Both the position numbers and the translations under genes were made by a program. Below, one piece after another: positions 36,880 to 46,995 of a stretch of DNA of 64,000 bases; the stretch's first letter is position 1; each line of letters opens with the position of its first letter. Below the pieces are notes generated by a model. That model saw nothing but the letters and a program-made list of their open reading frames with translations, ran no database searches and was not told where the DNA came from. The stretch is from Paenibacillus marchantiophytorum. Its GTDB lineage: Bacteria; Bacillota; Bacilli; Paenibacillales; NBRC-103111. The DNA is taken from the NCBI RefSeq assembly GCF_014640555.1, contig NZ_BMHE01000014.1:1-64000 (forward strand). Reading direction: 5' to 3'.

Positions 36880-39009
36880 TTACTTCTTTAATTCTTTATA
36901 GGAAAGATAATGGTGGATCGCATGTCCCTTATATCCAGGACCAGCCTTATAGTCATAATTTGCAAACGAATTTGAGAAGTAATTGTCTACAAGCGCAACT
37001 TGCTCATTCATATAGGTTTCGCCTTCCTGCCAAAACGTAATTTTCCCAGGATTGGTTGCGTCGTCGAAATTAATCGTTTCCACGCCAATCACAGCTTCTT
37101 TGCCTACTTTGGCCGCATACTCCACTTCGCCAAATCCGTGAGAAATGATGCCATCAACCCCATTCGCGAAATCGCGGTAATCCATAACGCCAATATAATC
37201 CACGATATCGGTAATATGGCGGTTAAACGGTTTCGTTTCCCCATGGTAAGTGACGTTTATAGGCGTTTCATCGTACCAAAAAGGGATGTCCACCGCAAAA
37301 GTAAGGCCCTTTCCTTGCAATAAGCTCATCGAAGCTTCAACCAACTGTAAGTAGTTTTTTGCTAAAACCCCTTTATTGGTTTCCCAATCTGCCAACGTGT
37401 ACGGTTCATTATCATGATGCACACCATCAAATTTCTCCTGCGGATCGCTCGCGGAAGCATTAAATGCGATCACTTCACTAATTCGCCCAAGTGGTATCGA
37501 GTGATTGCTTTCTCTTACCCAGTCGCTTTGGCCATCCAGCGCTTCGACTGCAATCCCCAGTTGGTGCGCCATTTTGTTAAATTTCCGATACAGAGCAGCT
37601 TGTTCACTCAGAGCAGATTTGTCGCTACCTGGCGTATACGAACCCGTATTCAAATATAATCGGTTAATTCCTTTGGCAACGCTAAATTGAAGCAGTTGTT
37701 CCCTTGCCGCCGGATCAAGTACAACATCGAAGTTCCATACCCACATGCCTACTGTCAACAGCTTGTAGCTCCTTTTGTACAACTGGATGTGGTTATCGTT
37801 CGATACAAGCGCGTCAACTGCCTTATACGAGCCTAGAGCGCTCGAAGGCATTGGCTTCACAGGTAATACGCATTTGTAAGTTCGATAGTAGTAATCCTTG
37901 TTATTTTTCGTCATAAAATATTCATCTGGGACTTCCGAGTTCGTGCAACTATACCCACTCGGTACGCTATTCGTAATTACCTTTTCACGCAATGTGGATG
38001 GAGGATCGGCTACCTCTTTGTCGGCAATCAAACTTAAGTCGTCAAAGTAGGCAAAACCGCCAACTTCAGGCATTTTGTAGAGGTAAATCGTCATTTTTGT
38101 CGTGCCGGGTACGATATTAAATTTTAAAGACTTGTACTCGAAACCGTCTACGTTCGTAAACTCGATTTGATATTTGCCTATGCGTCCTTTATCGTTCTTG
38201 AGATCGACGCCAAAGAATCCTTTCTCCCCTTCTTTCGAAACTTTGCCCCAGCCGGCAATCGTGATGGTATACACGTTATCTGACACTGTTATTTCTTTAT
38301 AGTACGCGCCGCCCTCTCCAGGACCTATCTTGGCCGCATTCGTGCCGGAACGTTTATTTCCCATGTCGATCATAGCGCCGTCAAAGCTCCAGTTCTGGCT
38401 GTTTTCCTCAAATCCTGCATTTTCAATCACGTTGACGTTTGGCTTGATGGGCTGCGTCGTTGGCTCAGGTTGTTGCGTTTGTTCGGCCGTCAGCGTAATG
38501 TCATCCAGATAAGCATAGCCTCGCACATTTTCCAGCTTATACCCGTAAACTCTTATTTTTTTCGTACCCGGAACCGTTGTGAAAACAATTTCTTTTTGTT
38601 TGAAATCAGCGTTGGAAAAACCAATTTCAAATTTCCCCCCCTCTATACTCCTGCCATCGTTATCCAGGCAATTGACGCCAAGAAGTACAGTTTCGCCAGA
38701 GTCAGCTTTCCCCCAGCCAGATACACGCAATTTACTACCTTCCGGTTCATTAACCACTTGGTAAACGCCTGTTTCGCCACTCCCTAATCGAAGTGAATTG
38801 CTGCCGGTGTGAGCGTAAGTTGCATTAATTACCGTACCGTCAAGCTCCCATGCGCTATTACCGGATTCAAACCCGCCATTTACAAGCTTGTTTACACTGT
38901 CCGCGGCTTTTGCCTGTGGTATTTGTATTACTGCAAATAATTGTAATGTTGATATAAGTAAGGTGCATACTAAAAGAACCGAAATTTTAGAATTCAGTAT
39001 TTTACCCAT
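36880..39009 (-). CDS. Secreted two-CBM TIM-barrel-like hydrolase (long paralog)
   Basis: This is a protein of about 709 residues with a signal peptide (ending near PQAKA-AD) and two consecutive beta-sandwich modules (residues about 38-175 and 190-330; both end in a YAYLDDITL or FAYFDDLSL strand). After a linker, a C-terminal barrel is shared with the gene at 8236. Shared marks are MWVWNFD, LYLNTG, FDGVHHDNEPYT, VDYIGVMDYRDFANGVDGII, GVETINFDD and GHAIHHY. Asp/Glu in HHDNEPY and the Glu in GVET are the likely active-site acids. No known GH family is recognised. ATG 39009 follows GGAGG at a 5-base spacing. The neighbouring SLH gene and aldo/keto reductase support a role in glycan use. Confidence 0.78.
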   Translation of the reverse strand: MGKILNSKISVLLVCTLLISTLQLFAVIQIPQAKAADSVNKLVNGGFESGNSAWELDGTVINATYAHTGSNSLRLGSGETGVYQVVNEPEGSKLRVSGWGKADSGETVLLGVNCLDNDGRSIEGGKFEIGFSNADFKQKEIVFTTVPGTKKIRVYGYKLENVRGYAYLDDITLTAEQTQQPEPTTQPIKPNVNVIENAGFEENSQNWSFDGAMIDMGNKRSGTNAAKIGPGEGGAYYKEITVSDNVYTITIAGWGKVSKEGEKGFFGVDLKNDKGRIGKYQIEFTNVDGFEYKSLKFNIVPGTTKMTIYLYKMPEVGGFAYFDDLSLIADKEVADPPSTLREKVITNSVPSGYSCTNSEVPDEYFMTKNNKDYYYRTYKCVLPVKPMPSSALGSYKAVDALVSNDNHIQLYKRSYKLLTVGMWVWNFDVVLDPAAREQLLQFSVAKGINRLYLNTGSYTPGSDKSALSEQAALYRKFNKMAHQLGIAVEALDGQSDWVRESNHSIPLGRISEVIAFNASASDPQEKFDGVHHDNEPYTLADWETNKGVLAKNYLQLVEASMSLLQGKGLTFAVDIPFWYDETPINVTYHGETKPFNRHITDIVDYIGVMDYRDFANGVDGIISHGFGEVEYAAKVGKEAVIGVETINFDDATNPGKITFWQEGETYMNEQVALVDNYFSNSFANYDYKAGPGYKGHAIHHYLSYKELKK

Positions 39010-39134
39010 TGGGACCTCCATATAAGTTAAAGTCGATTAGTGAAACGCTTGTAACGTAAAGACATAAGCGCCTTTAGCGCGTAAGGAGCCAATTTGCCAT
39101 CCATCGTTAAAGGCTCTTATTCATAAAAAGCTGG

Positions 39135-40127
39135 CTACTTCGCCAAGATGTTATCGATCGTTTGTAGCTCTTCCAGAGAGAACACCATATTGTCAAGTGC
39201 CTTGGCATTTTCCTCGATTTGCTCAACTCGACTCGCGCCAATTAAAGCAGATGTCACTTTACCTCCACGCAATACCCAGGCAATTGCCATCTGCGCTAAG
39301 CTTTGGCCACGTTCCTTAGCCACTTCGCTCAGTTGGCGAATGATCTCCAGCTTCTCATCCGTTACATGGTGCTCTCTTAGATGAGCGACCGGCTTCGCCG
39401 CTCGCGAATCGGCAGGAATGCCATCTAAATACCGATTCGTCAACAGCCCTTGCGCGAGCGGACAAAAAGCAATCGTTCCTGAGCCACCGATTTCAAGCAC
39501 ATCTTGCAAACCATTTTCGATCCATCGTTCGAACATCGAATAAACAGGCTGATGAATGAGCAGCGGCGTACCGAGAGCTTTCAGAATACGGATCGCTTCC
39601 GCCGTTTGTTCCGCATCATAATTGGAAATCCCGATATATAATGCTTTGCCTTGTCGAACAAGCATATCGAGCGCGCCCATCGTTTCTTCGAATGGCGTTT
39701 CAGGATCAGGTCGATGTGAATAGTAAATATCGACATAATCCAAGCCCATGCGCTTCAAGCTTCTATCCAAGCTGCTGACGATATATTTTTTCGAGCCCCA
39801 TTCCCCGTAAGGCCCTAACCACGCGTCGTATCCAGATTTTGTCGAAATGACGATCTCATCCCGATAGGCAGCCAGATCGGATATCAGCACCTGACCGAGC
39901 AGTTGTTCTGCCGAATACGATGGTGATCCGTAACCGTTCGCCAAATCATAATGCGTGATTCCTAAGTCGAAACTGCGTAATATCATCGCCCGCGCATTTT
40001 CATAAATGTCTCTGCCGCCAAAGTTGTGCCACATTCCTAGCGAAATCGCCGGAAGTTTCAGCCCCGAACGCCCGCAGCGGTTATACTTCATCGTATCGTA
40101 ACGATCAGCCCTTGCTTGATAAACCAT
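39135..40127 (-). CDS. Aldo/keto reductase (YghZ/AKR14-like)
   Basis: This is a 330-residue NADPH-dependent oxidoreductase. The catalytic tetrad is visible: Asp in THYDLANGYG, Tyr in the same block, Lys in ISTKSGYD and His in YYSHRPD. The opening KYNRCGRSGLKLPAISLGMWHNFG is typical of YghZ-like (L-glyceraldehyde-3-phosphate reductase) enzymes. GAGGAGG lies directly before the ATG at a 7-base spacing. It lies downstream of the broken TIM-barrel gene in the same direction. Confidence 0.9.
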   Translation of the reverse strand: MVYQARADRYDTMKYNRCGRSGLKLPAISLGMWHNFGGRDIYENARAMILRSFDLGITHYDLANGYGSPSYSAEQLLGQVLISDLAAYRDEIVISTKSGYDAWLGPYGEWGSKKYIVSSLDRSLKRMGLDYVDIYYSHRPDPETPFEETMGALDMLVRQGKALYIGISNYDAEQTAEAIRILKALGTPLLIHQPVYSMFERWIENGLQDVLEIGGSGTIAFCPLAQGLLTNRYLDGIPADSRAAKPVAHLREHHVTDEKLEIIRQLSEVAKERGQSLAQMAIAWVLRGGKVTSALIGASRVEQIEENAKALDNMVFSLEELQTIDNILAK

Positions 40128-40164
40128 TTAACTTCCTCCTCTATTGTCTACTAGATGCAATTAT

Positions 40165-40900
40165 TTACGATCTAGGTCTCCATGTCATGGATCGATAAGA
40201 TGTATAATGATGAATGGCATAACCTGTGTATCCAGTGGAACGGAATAATACGATAGAACTTTCGTCAGTTCCTGGTTCATATAGTTTTCCCCTTCTTGAT
40301 AGAAGGTCACAAAGCCAGGGCTGCCTGGAACATCATACGTTTCAACGCCGATGATCACTTTTTTTCCAACGGATGTAGCGTAGTTGATTTCATATTGGGC
40401 ATTCGCGATAATACCGTCAGCCCCTTCCGCGTAATCACGATAATCCATAATCGCAACGGTAGTTCCGGCGACTGTCGTGAAGCTGCGCGTCTTCTGAGTG
40501 TACGTCGTTGTTATCGAAAATGAGTTCAAACTTTCCTCCGCTTAGTTTAGTCCCACTGCTATCCATACAATCGACACCTATGATAGTCTGTTCGCCGCCT
40601 GCTCTTACTCGTCCACTGCCCTTCAGCGTATAATCTGCTCCGGCTATTATTCCCGATATTATCTGTCCGGCTCCACTTTCACCCGTTCCCATTCGCGCAG
40701 CCTTGTTTCCACTCGCTACCAGAGTAGTGGCAGCGCTAACACCTCACCAGTTTTCCCAACCATTCAAATCATGCTCAAAACCCGGATTGATAACCAAGTT
40801 AGATGCTGCCGCATTCACTTGATGTCTGACTGCTGCCGACAAAATTCCTGTAAATGAGCAACGAAAGGCATAATAACGTTCTCATTATTATTGTGAACAT
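40165..40900 (-). pseudogene. Third CBM/TIM-barrel-like paralog, internally deleted
   Basis: This is a short relic of the gene at 8236-9636. The start (ATGTTCACAATA at 40898-40900, after AAGGTAAGGTG) and part of the binding module (GESGAGQIISG, IIGVDCMDSSGTKL) are readable. Then, near 40455, the sequence jumps to the C-terminal barrel segment MDYRDYAEGADGIIANAQ and IGVETYDVPGSPG. About 230 codons, including HHDNEPY, are gone. Frameshifts occur within the remaining parts. Confidence 0.88.
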
Positions 40901-41649
40901 ATAGACACCTTACCTTTGTTTTATAAATGTCCAAAACTACTTAAAAATTATTTAATTCGTGCATAGAGCTTATTAAATAGACGGTCATTTGGAATCCAAC
41001 AACAAATTTAGCCGACAAACCAATCAAATCGACATCCGCATTTAATCATCGCCCCTTTCTTGCAATTTATAAGGTCACCGACTTAATTATATCTTAGTCA
41101 AATTTTATGAAAGCGTCAACAATTAATTTCATAGTCGTAAGCAGTTGCAGAAGACATCTTGATGAAAACAGAGGGCCACTGTATTGGCCAACATATCCAT
41201 GTCATATCGTTCGATTAGTCAAAAAACTCGAAGGTGATCAACAAATGTCTTTCATCCCATTTTTTTCAGCATGCATTCTCCAATGTCGCTTCCGCAGATT
41301 TTCACAACATTCATGACGTGCACCTTCATTTCGGCAAAAGAGATATTGCCGATCGGCACTACATTACGACCAGGGCAAATAGCGAAAGTTGAGTAACTAT
41401 ATATACCCCAACAAATATGCCTTTCGATCATTGATTACAACCTGGTAATGTAGTAAATAATGATCTCAACTCTGAATGCAATACCATACTAGCTGCAAAT
41501 ATTAATTTGTAGCTTAGTGAGGCCAATTAATCATCTTTAACTAGTATCCCATTTTGGGTGAAAATCCCACTCTCCTACATAAAATTCCCCCTCAAACTAC
41601 CTCTGTCTTATTTACGGCGTTTATAGCGGTCCCCCACCGAGTTTCCTTT
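40901..41649. other. Intergenic segment
   Basis: No gene is supported. The stretch is A+T-rich upstream of the relic (promoter remains) and includes fragments with no family match. It ends in the GerA relic at 41650. Confidence 0.4.
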
Positions 41650-41735
41650 TCTGGGGGAAAAGAAGCTCTTGGTGATAGGAAACAACTGCATTATAGAGCA
41701 CAGGTACAAATACCGCCATACTAAAAAGTGTACAC
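41650..41735 (-). pseudogene. Relic of a GerA-type subunit A gene
   Basis: On the minus strand TLFSMAVFVPVLYNAVVSYHQEL matches the first membrane segment of GerA proteins (compare FMLATFVPSLYIAIVSNHQEF in the intact gene near 12650-12710). The flanking sequence is unrelated or decayed. It is only about 28 codons long. Confidence 0.55.
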
Positions 41736-41869
41736 TCAGCCACAGAAAACTCACACACATTACAGCACGAGATCGAACATGGTAATAGATACTGCTGTAC
41801 TAGATGTAATCGCAAGCCAACTTTCCAATATCCGTTATTCCCTATCATCTGCTTATTCGGTACCCATAG

Positions 41870-41905
41870 AAAAACCGTTTGGCATGACCTCACCAAACGG
41901 TTTTT
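41870..41905 (-). terminator. Terminator after the GH16 gene
   Basis: AAAAACCGTTTGG and CCAAACGGTTTTT pair as a 13-base stem around a 10-base loop. It lies 17 bases beyond the GH16 stop codon and has A/T runs on both sides, so it can work in either direction. Confidence 0.85.
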
Positions 41906-41922
41906 CTATGTTCCATATCAAA

Positions 41923-43128
41923 CTAGTTCGGATACAACCGGTTTTGAGGAACGATTTGCTTCGGCTGAGAAGCGCTCGACCAATATAATTTGGCAATGGC
42001 ATCCTCATTATTATCATAATACTCGAGCTTGATGTCGTACTTTTGGCCGGCTGTCAGGTTGATCGTCCCCGACCATTCTGTTTCCGCCTGATCGATCCAC
42101 TTGTCGATGATCAACTGATTGTTAACCCATAACCTCGCGCCGTCGTCAGAACTCGTATAGAAAGTATAAGCGCCTGTATACTGAGGTTTAACTTTTCCGG
42201 TCCAGCGGACCGAAAACTCATCCATTCCCATTGATGGCATCGGAGAGCCCATTCCCCAATCAAAATTAACGGTTGCATCCGTGCGGGTTGCTTTCAGCGA
42301 CGTAAAATTCATGTTATCGTAATATTTTGCAGTCAATCCCGTTCCATCGTCTGTCGGAAGATCGCTCGCCGGGGTATATTTGATCCAGTCGTAATAGGCT
42401 CTGATCGGCGTCCCCGGGTATGTGAACGGACCGGTCCAAACATTTCCTGCACCTGACCACAAATTAACCTCTATTTCCCCTGGATGCGTCGGCAACGGTC
42501 CCCTCGAACCGGTTTCGGTATGAACGAGGTTACCGTCTACAAACCATTTGATATAGGTTGGCGACCATTCGAAAGCATAATCATGAAATCCTTGTGAAGC
42601 ATCAAACCCCAGATTAATGATCGTACTGTGATCGCCTACACCATTTGTGAAATAGTTTGCCTCCAGCTTCGTCGTATCTTTGCCTAGAATTTCAATATCA
42701 ATTTCGTCGTTTGCTGTTCCAGCTGTCTCGCCGGAGTAAGTGAATAAGGATGTAACTAGCCCAGACCCTTTTGCCACTTTGATTCGTCCTTCAACCCGCC
42801 CGTATCCGTATTTTGCTTTCGTCGCATATTCGCCGGAGGCAAAGCTTTTGCCGGAACAACCGCCAGGACAACCTACATCGTCTAGACGAAGCGCCATGAT
42901 GCCGTTATTGAACTCGACATTGGATGCTTTCCAGCCGACACCAAAATCACTTCCGTTTCCCCAACCATCGGAAACATAGAACGAATTGTTATTTACTGCG
43001 TTTAACGGCTCGTAAAAGGCGACATCAGCGGCATATGACTGCTTTGGCAATACTAGAACAGCAAATAGCATACAAAAAGCCAATAGCCTCTTTATTTGTT
43101 TACGATTCGTATTGATTCCCTTTACCAT
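41923..43128 (-). CDS. Secreted GH16 beta-glucanase with C-terminal PA14 domain
   Basis: This is a 401-residue exported enzyme. The signal peptide ends at QSYA-AD (about residue 33). Residues 36-255 are a GH16 lichenase/laminarinase-type domain with the active-site motif DEIDIE at 141-146 (nucleophile Glu142, acid/base Glu146) and the loop YGYGRVEGRIKVAKGSG. Residues 265-401 form a PA14 domain (GLTAKYYDNMNF, VRWTGKVKPQYTGAYTFYTSSDDGARLWV), a likely glycan-binding unit. ATG 43128 follows GAGGTG at an 8-base spacing. The longer frame to 43326 is unsupported. It cleaves beta-1,3-1,4- or beta-1,3-glucans outside the cell, by family knowledge. Confidence 0.92.
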   Translation of the reverse strand: MVKGINTNRKQIKRLLAFCMLFAVLVLPKQSYAADVAFYEPLNAVNNNSFYVSDGWGNGSDFGVGWKASNVEFNNGIMALRLDDVGCPGGCSGKSFASGEYATKAKYGYGRVEGRIKVAKGSGLVTSLFTYSGETAGTANDEIDIEILGKDTTKLEANYFTNGVGDHSTIINLGFDASQGFHDYAFEWSPTYIKWFVDGNLVHTETGSRGPLPTHPGEIEVNLWSGAGNVWTGPFTYPGTPIRAYYDWIKYTPASDLPTDDGTGLTAKYYDNMNFTSLKATRTDATVNFDWGMGSPMPSMGMDEFSVRWTGKVKPQYTGAYTFYTSSDDGARLWVNNQLIIDKWIDQAETEWSGTINLTAGQKYDIKLEYYDNNEDAIAKLYWSSASQPKQIVPQNRLYPN

Positions 43129-43389
43129 GGATATAACACCTCTTTCTTGTAATGGCCATTCAAACAACGCGACTAGAAGATAACATGTTATTCTCCGTTC
43201 GTCATTCCTCGCCCACCCTCTCGCCATGAACCTTGCGGAAATTGCGGATGGACCAGCAGCACCACCTCCACTTCTCCGGCAATCATTCGGGTTCCTATAT
43301 CTGCCTGCTGTATATTTTGACCGCATGCTTTATTCTTCCGATTCCAAGACATCAGCAATACGTTTACCGGCAAAATCGAACAAGACGAT

Positions 43390-43680
43390 GTTTTACGTAC
43401 AAAAACCAGGCAAATATTCCCGATTCTGCTCCAGCATTTCTTCAAGCAATCGCTGAACCACGTTCGCGCCGAAGGCACGAGCGGATGATGCGCTAGCGCC
43501 TACAGCGCTGACCCTCTATTTCCCGTTACACCCGCTTCGTAAGACACAGTTGGCCTCAATAACCGAGTTATCCAGCAGAAAATCGAGTATACCTAGATTG
43601 ACTACATTCAACGTTTGAATATCCCGAGAATCGTTATATGATGATTTCATTAGCTTAACCGCCGCCTCCGAAGAGCCTAT
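43390..43680 (-). pseudogene. GH4 6-phospho-beta-glucosidase-like relic
   Basis: On the minus strand SSEAAVKLMKSSYNDSRDIQ, then TLNVVN and SVIEANCVLRSG, match the C-terminal third of GH4 6-phospho-glucosidases. After a stop and a frameshift the enzyme's end is still readable as ALAHHPLVPSA and NVVQRLLEEMLEQNREYLPGF. The N-terminal NAD-binding part is missing. It lies 43 bases downstream of the kinase gene, as the former third gene of a lacI-kinase-GH4 operon. The 260 bases from 43129 to 43389 hold the GH16 promoter region and an unassigned stretch. Confidence 0.7.
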
Positions 43681-43722
43681 AAGATGAGCCCTCGCCTACT
43701 ACCGCCACCTTCAATCGCTTTC

Positions 43723-44706
43723 TCATGTAACGCTCAGTTCCTTGATCCCCAGCAGCTTGCCGAGCCGGTCGTAAACCGAAGCCTCCGGCTGCAAGCCGTT
43801 CCTCTCCATCGCCAGAATCACCGCGCCGGCAACTGGCTCCATGGTCAGTGTTTGCAGCCGGCAGCCGGCAGCAAACGGGAACACTTGGTTCTCGATATGC
43901 GGCAAGATATGACGTCCGCTACCGCGTGTGAGCACACTGCCCACAAGCACAAGATCGAACGAATCGCTCCCCATGCCCAACCTTTCGATGACGGCTGCTG
44001 CAGCTTTGCCAAGCTCGATACCTTGCCGCCGCAAAATCCGCTGCGCGCAAGCATCGCCTTCGTCGGCGGCAGGTTGCAACAGCTTCGTCAAGTCGTAAGG
44101 AATACTTATCTCCCTGTCGAGGAAGTCATGGAACAAACGTTCGACCGAGGGGTAGTCAAGCGCAGATAACACAGTTTCGGTCAACTGCGTAGGCTCGCCG
44201 CGTCCTTCCCATGCACGAATGACCGTGCGAAACACCTCGATAGCCAGCCCCGTGCCTCCCCCGAAGTCGCCGTATGTATAACCAAAGCCGCCAATCTGCA
44301 AAGTGTCCCCCCGCGAATTAACTCCGAAACAATTCGTTCCCGTTCCGCAAATCGAAACTACTCCGTAAGGCTGTCTGGTGCCGGCTCTTAAGCCGATCAC
44401 CGTATCACAAACAATATCGTAGGTCGCGAAACCTAAGCTGCCGATCATTGGCCTCAATATCCTGAAATCAACCTCCCGATCGGCTCCTGCCAAGCCGAAC
44501 ATCGCATTGGCAATATCGCTCGCGTCCAGTCCTGCTTGTTGCATCGCTTCCTCAATAGCCGTCCTTATGCTCTTCTCGGCATCATGGCGACTGGTCTGAT
44601 GATTACCGCAGCCTCCGCTGCCGACGCCGGCAATACATCCCGTTTCATCCGTAATGACGGCGTTCGTCTTACTTCCACCGCCATCTACACCCAAATAGTA
44701 GTTCAT
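43723..44706 (-). CDS. BadF/BcrA-type sugar kinase (N-acetylglucosamine kinase-like)
   Basis: This is a 327-residue ASKHA-fold kinase. The phosphate-1 motif GVDGGGSKTNAVITDE opens the protein. VSICGTGTNCFGV (phosphate-2), GGFGYTYGDFGGGTGLA and the closing VAGAVILAM are also conserved. Family members phosphorylate GlcNAc, glucosamine or related sugars in the cytoplasm. It starts one base after the LacI regulator's stop codon, so the two are co-transcribed. Substrate is inferred from family only. Confidence 0.87.
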   Translation of the reverse strand: MNYYLGVDGGGSKTNAVITDETGCIAGVGSGGCGNHQTSRHDAEKSIRTAIEEAMQQAGLDASDIANAMFGLAGADREVDFRILRPMIGSLGFATYDIVCDTVIGLRAGTRQPYGVVSICGTGTNCFGVNSRGDTLQIGGFGYTYGDFGGGTGLAIEVFRTVIRAWEGRGEPTQLTETVLSALDYPSVERLFHDFLDREISIPYDLTKLLQPAADEGDACAQRILRRQGIELGKAAAAVIERLGMGSDSFDLVLVGSVLTRGSGRHILPHIENQVFPFAAGCRLQTLTMEPVAGAVILAMERNGLQPEASVYDRLGKLLGIKELSVT

Positions 44707-44707
44707 G

Positions 44708-45736
44708 TTAATCTCTCCTATTTCTATCGTTTTTCCCCTTACATACTGCCGTTGATTCCCTTACGATCAGTTGTGGTTGAAGTCGGAGATTCGTCTGAGA
44801 TGGCTTAACATGGTTCAATATATCGAGCAGTGCAAAAACGGCGTGCTCACCCATTTGTACAGCTGGCTGGCGGATCGTCGTTAATCGGGGATTCAGTTCC
44901 TCAGAGATGTATTGATCGTCGTATCCGATCACCGATACGTCCTCAGGTACTCGGTATCCGTTCGCTTCGAGCGCTTGAACTACTCCAAGGGCAATGGCGT
45001 CGTCCCCTGCAAAAACAGCTGTAGGCACCTGCCCGCTGCGGATCCAGTCCTGCATTACCTGAAATCCGCTGCGTACCCCAAATCGGCTATTCGCGAGCAA
45101 ATACGGCGTAAGCCCTTCCTCCGCCAAGGCGTCGATAAAACCTTTCTGCCGCTCTCTTGAGCTCAGAAACAACACCTGTCCACTAATGTGGGCGATGTGG
45201 GTATGGCCAAGTTCAAGCAGATGGTTCGTCGCTTCGTAACCGCCCTTGTAGTTGTCTACATTAATCGTAGGAAAGTCGGCGTTTTCCGTTTGATTGTCTA
45301 CGACAACAAACGGAATGCCTTTTCTCTCCAACTCGGCGACGTACCGATCTTCCTGAACCGGAGACAACACGATGATGCCGTCCACGCGATCCTCCTGGAA
45401 TAGGAAATTACTCGCCTCCTCCGTATCCCCATTGGATTCGTCCAAGATGGAGATGGCCAGAAAATAGCCATTCTGCTTCAGTCGGTCATGCACCGTTTTG
45501 ACGATACAGTCAAAAACGGAATCGCCGAGAGCGGTCACCGTCAACCCGATAATACCCGTTTTGCCTCGCACTAGCGTACGTGCGGCTGAGTTCGGACTAT
45601 AGTTTAGCTCCTTGATCGCGTCCAATACTTTCTGCCGGTTTATTTCTCTGACCGTCGGGGCGTTGTTGAGCACGCGGGATACCGTTACAATGGACATGCC
45701 TGATTTTTTGGCTACATCGAATATATTGACCTTCAT
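44708..45736 (-). CDS. LacI-family transcriptional regulator
   Basis: This is a 342-residue repressor. The N-terminal helix-turn-helix and hinge read IFDVAKKSGMSIVTVSRVLNN and KELNYSPNSAARTL. The rest is a periplasmic-binding-like sensor domain ending in IRQPAVQMGEHAVFALLDIL. GGGAG lies 8 bases before the ATG. It heads an operon with the sugar kinase. Two identical 19-base palindromic sites at 46412 and 46516 have the LacI-type A/T-rich form and are its probable operators. Confidence 0.9.
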   Translation of the reverse strand: MKVNIFDVAKKSGMSIVTVSRVLNNAPTVREINRQKVLDAIKELNYSPNSAARTLVRGKTGIIGLTVTALGDSVFDCIVKTVHDRLKQNGYFLAISILDESNGDTEEASNFLFQEDRVDGIIVLSPVQEDRYVAELERKGIPFVVVDNQTENADFPTINVDNYKGGYEATNHLLELGHTHIAHISGQVLFLSSRERQKGFIDALAEEGLTPYLLANSRFGVRSGFQVMQDWIRSGQVPTAVFAGDDAIALGVVQALEANGYRVPEDVSVIGYDDQYISEELNPRLTTIRQPAVQMGEHAVFALLDILNHVKPSQTNLRLQPQLIVRESTAVCKGKNDRNRRD

Positions 45737-45829
45737 TTATAATTCTCCCAGTCTCTAATGCATTTTGCTAAATATTATACCATTCCATGTTTTATTACTG
45801 AACTTGTATTGCATGATATCATTGCGCAA

Positions 45830-45970
45830 TTAGAGCTCGCTGCGTGAACGATCCACTTCTGTCCGGCATCTTCCCATTCTAATCCCGCACCAAGTTTCTC
45901 GGCAATGAAACGAAGGTGAAGCACCGCTTTAATTCGTCCTTCGCCCCTTCCGTAGCGTTACGCTTTATGC
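45830..45970 (-). pseudogene. Copper-amine-oxidase-like domain relic
   Basis: The minus strand reads RIKAVLHLRFIAEKLGAGLEW then KWIVHAAS. This matches the core of the small repeated domain named copper amine oxidase N-terminal-like (family pattern VPLRFIAEALGA-V-W). It is about 45 codons with no start or signal peptide. Confidence 0.6.
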
Positions 45971-45973
45971 TGA

Positions 45974-46374
45974 CTATTTCTCCATAAGCATATGGATATC
46001 CCAGCATTGCACCCGATCTTGCTTACATGGTTGGTCATCCAGTCGCAGCTCCAGTTTTCCCTCGGCAGCAATAACATGATCTTCCCGCCAGCTTTTAAAT
46101 ACATACCACCGTTTCGCATCCAACTGGTCGAGTAGATCTACAAAATCTTCCGTCGCCATCTGGGACTATCCCTGCTCAGTGGCGGCTTCCGCCCGAAGAT
46201 AGTAAAGGGCGACAGCGCAAATGAAACAGTTGCGCTGGATGAGACAACAGTAATTCCCAATAGGCCGTATATGGGAATATAGCTGAACACAATAATAAAA
46301 GCGAGTGCCGGCAGCACCATTAGTTGAATGTCTAGTTGCTTGAGAAAGCGTTTGATTGCTTGAGGTTGATTCAT
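45974..46374 (-). pseudogene. Fused remnants: LplB permease N-terminus and an unassigned C-terminal piece
   Basis: From ATG 46374 the frame reads LMVLPALAFIIVFSYIPIYGLLG, the first helix of an LplB-type permease, and then breaks into unrelated sequence. A second open piece (45974-46159) encodes DLLDQLDAKRWYVFKSWRED and CWDIHMLMEK, the end of a protein I cannot name. The permease gene lost all but its first 40 codons in a deletion. Confidence 0.7.
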
Positions 46375-46411
46375 GCGTGCCCCCTTAAAATTATTAAACT
46401 ACCCGTAAATA

Positions 46412-46430
46412 TTAAAACGTTTAAACTTTT
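46412..46430. promoter_or_regulatory. LacI-type operator, site 1
   Basis: TTAAAACGTTTAAACTTTT holds a central palindrome (AAACGTTT and GTTTAAAC). The same 19 bases recur at 46516. The site lies 38 bases upstream of the relic permease's start codon. Binding by the LacI regulator at 44708 is inferred. Confidence 0.6.
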
Positions 46431-46515
46431 TTGAAAAAAAAATAAGATTATCACCTCATTTTTACATCTAAAATTCATTCGATTGTGGTTTATGTAATAC
46501 ATGAATTACAAAAAG

Positions 46516-46534
46516 TTAAAACGTTTAAACTTTT
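46516..46534. promoter_or_regulatory. LacI-type operator, site 2
   Basis: This is an exact repeat of the 19 bases at 46412-46430, with 104 bases between site starts (about 10 helical turns). That spacing suits looping by a LacI tetramer or two dimers around the lost transporter promoter. Confidence 0.6.
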
Positions 46535-46995
46535 GGTGTATTAAAAAAGCAGCTATTTCATGTATGCCACTTTTGCCGCTTGAAAACATTGTAAGCGCTG
46601 TTTTTTTAGTTGTCAATATCCTCTTTACATTTCCGAAGCAACAGAATCAGTCTATAGAAAAATTACCACATCAAATAATATACAATGGACTCCATCCTCT
46701 CAACAAACTAGCTATCGTCCATCGTTTTCAGGTTGTTGACTTTGATGAATTCCTTACTTATTCTCTAGCTTACACTTGCAAAAAAGCCTTTGTTTACGCG
46801 AATTTCTGATTGACAGGCAGCAGTAGCCCCGCTCAACAGCTTAACCAGTAGCACCTGAAAGCCGTCCGTCGGCATCATGATTTTGATTGCTTTCGCTCAA
46901 GCATTCTCTCAATTGTGGATTAAATGCTTTTCGTATGATTCAGATCCGCAAAAATTTGCGGATATTGCTCGTCCAATGAATGTCATCATAGCGAG

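Noticed and set aside
43684..44169. Plus-strand frame of 161 codons opposite the sugar kinase
   Set aside because: Antisense to the well-supported BadF-type kinase; no domain and no ribosome binding site.
46501..46809. 102-codon plus-strand frame starting in the operator region
   Set aside because: Its start lies beside a LacI-type operator and the sequence has no domain; composition is that of random A+T-rich DNA.
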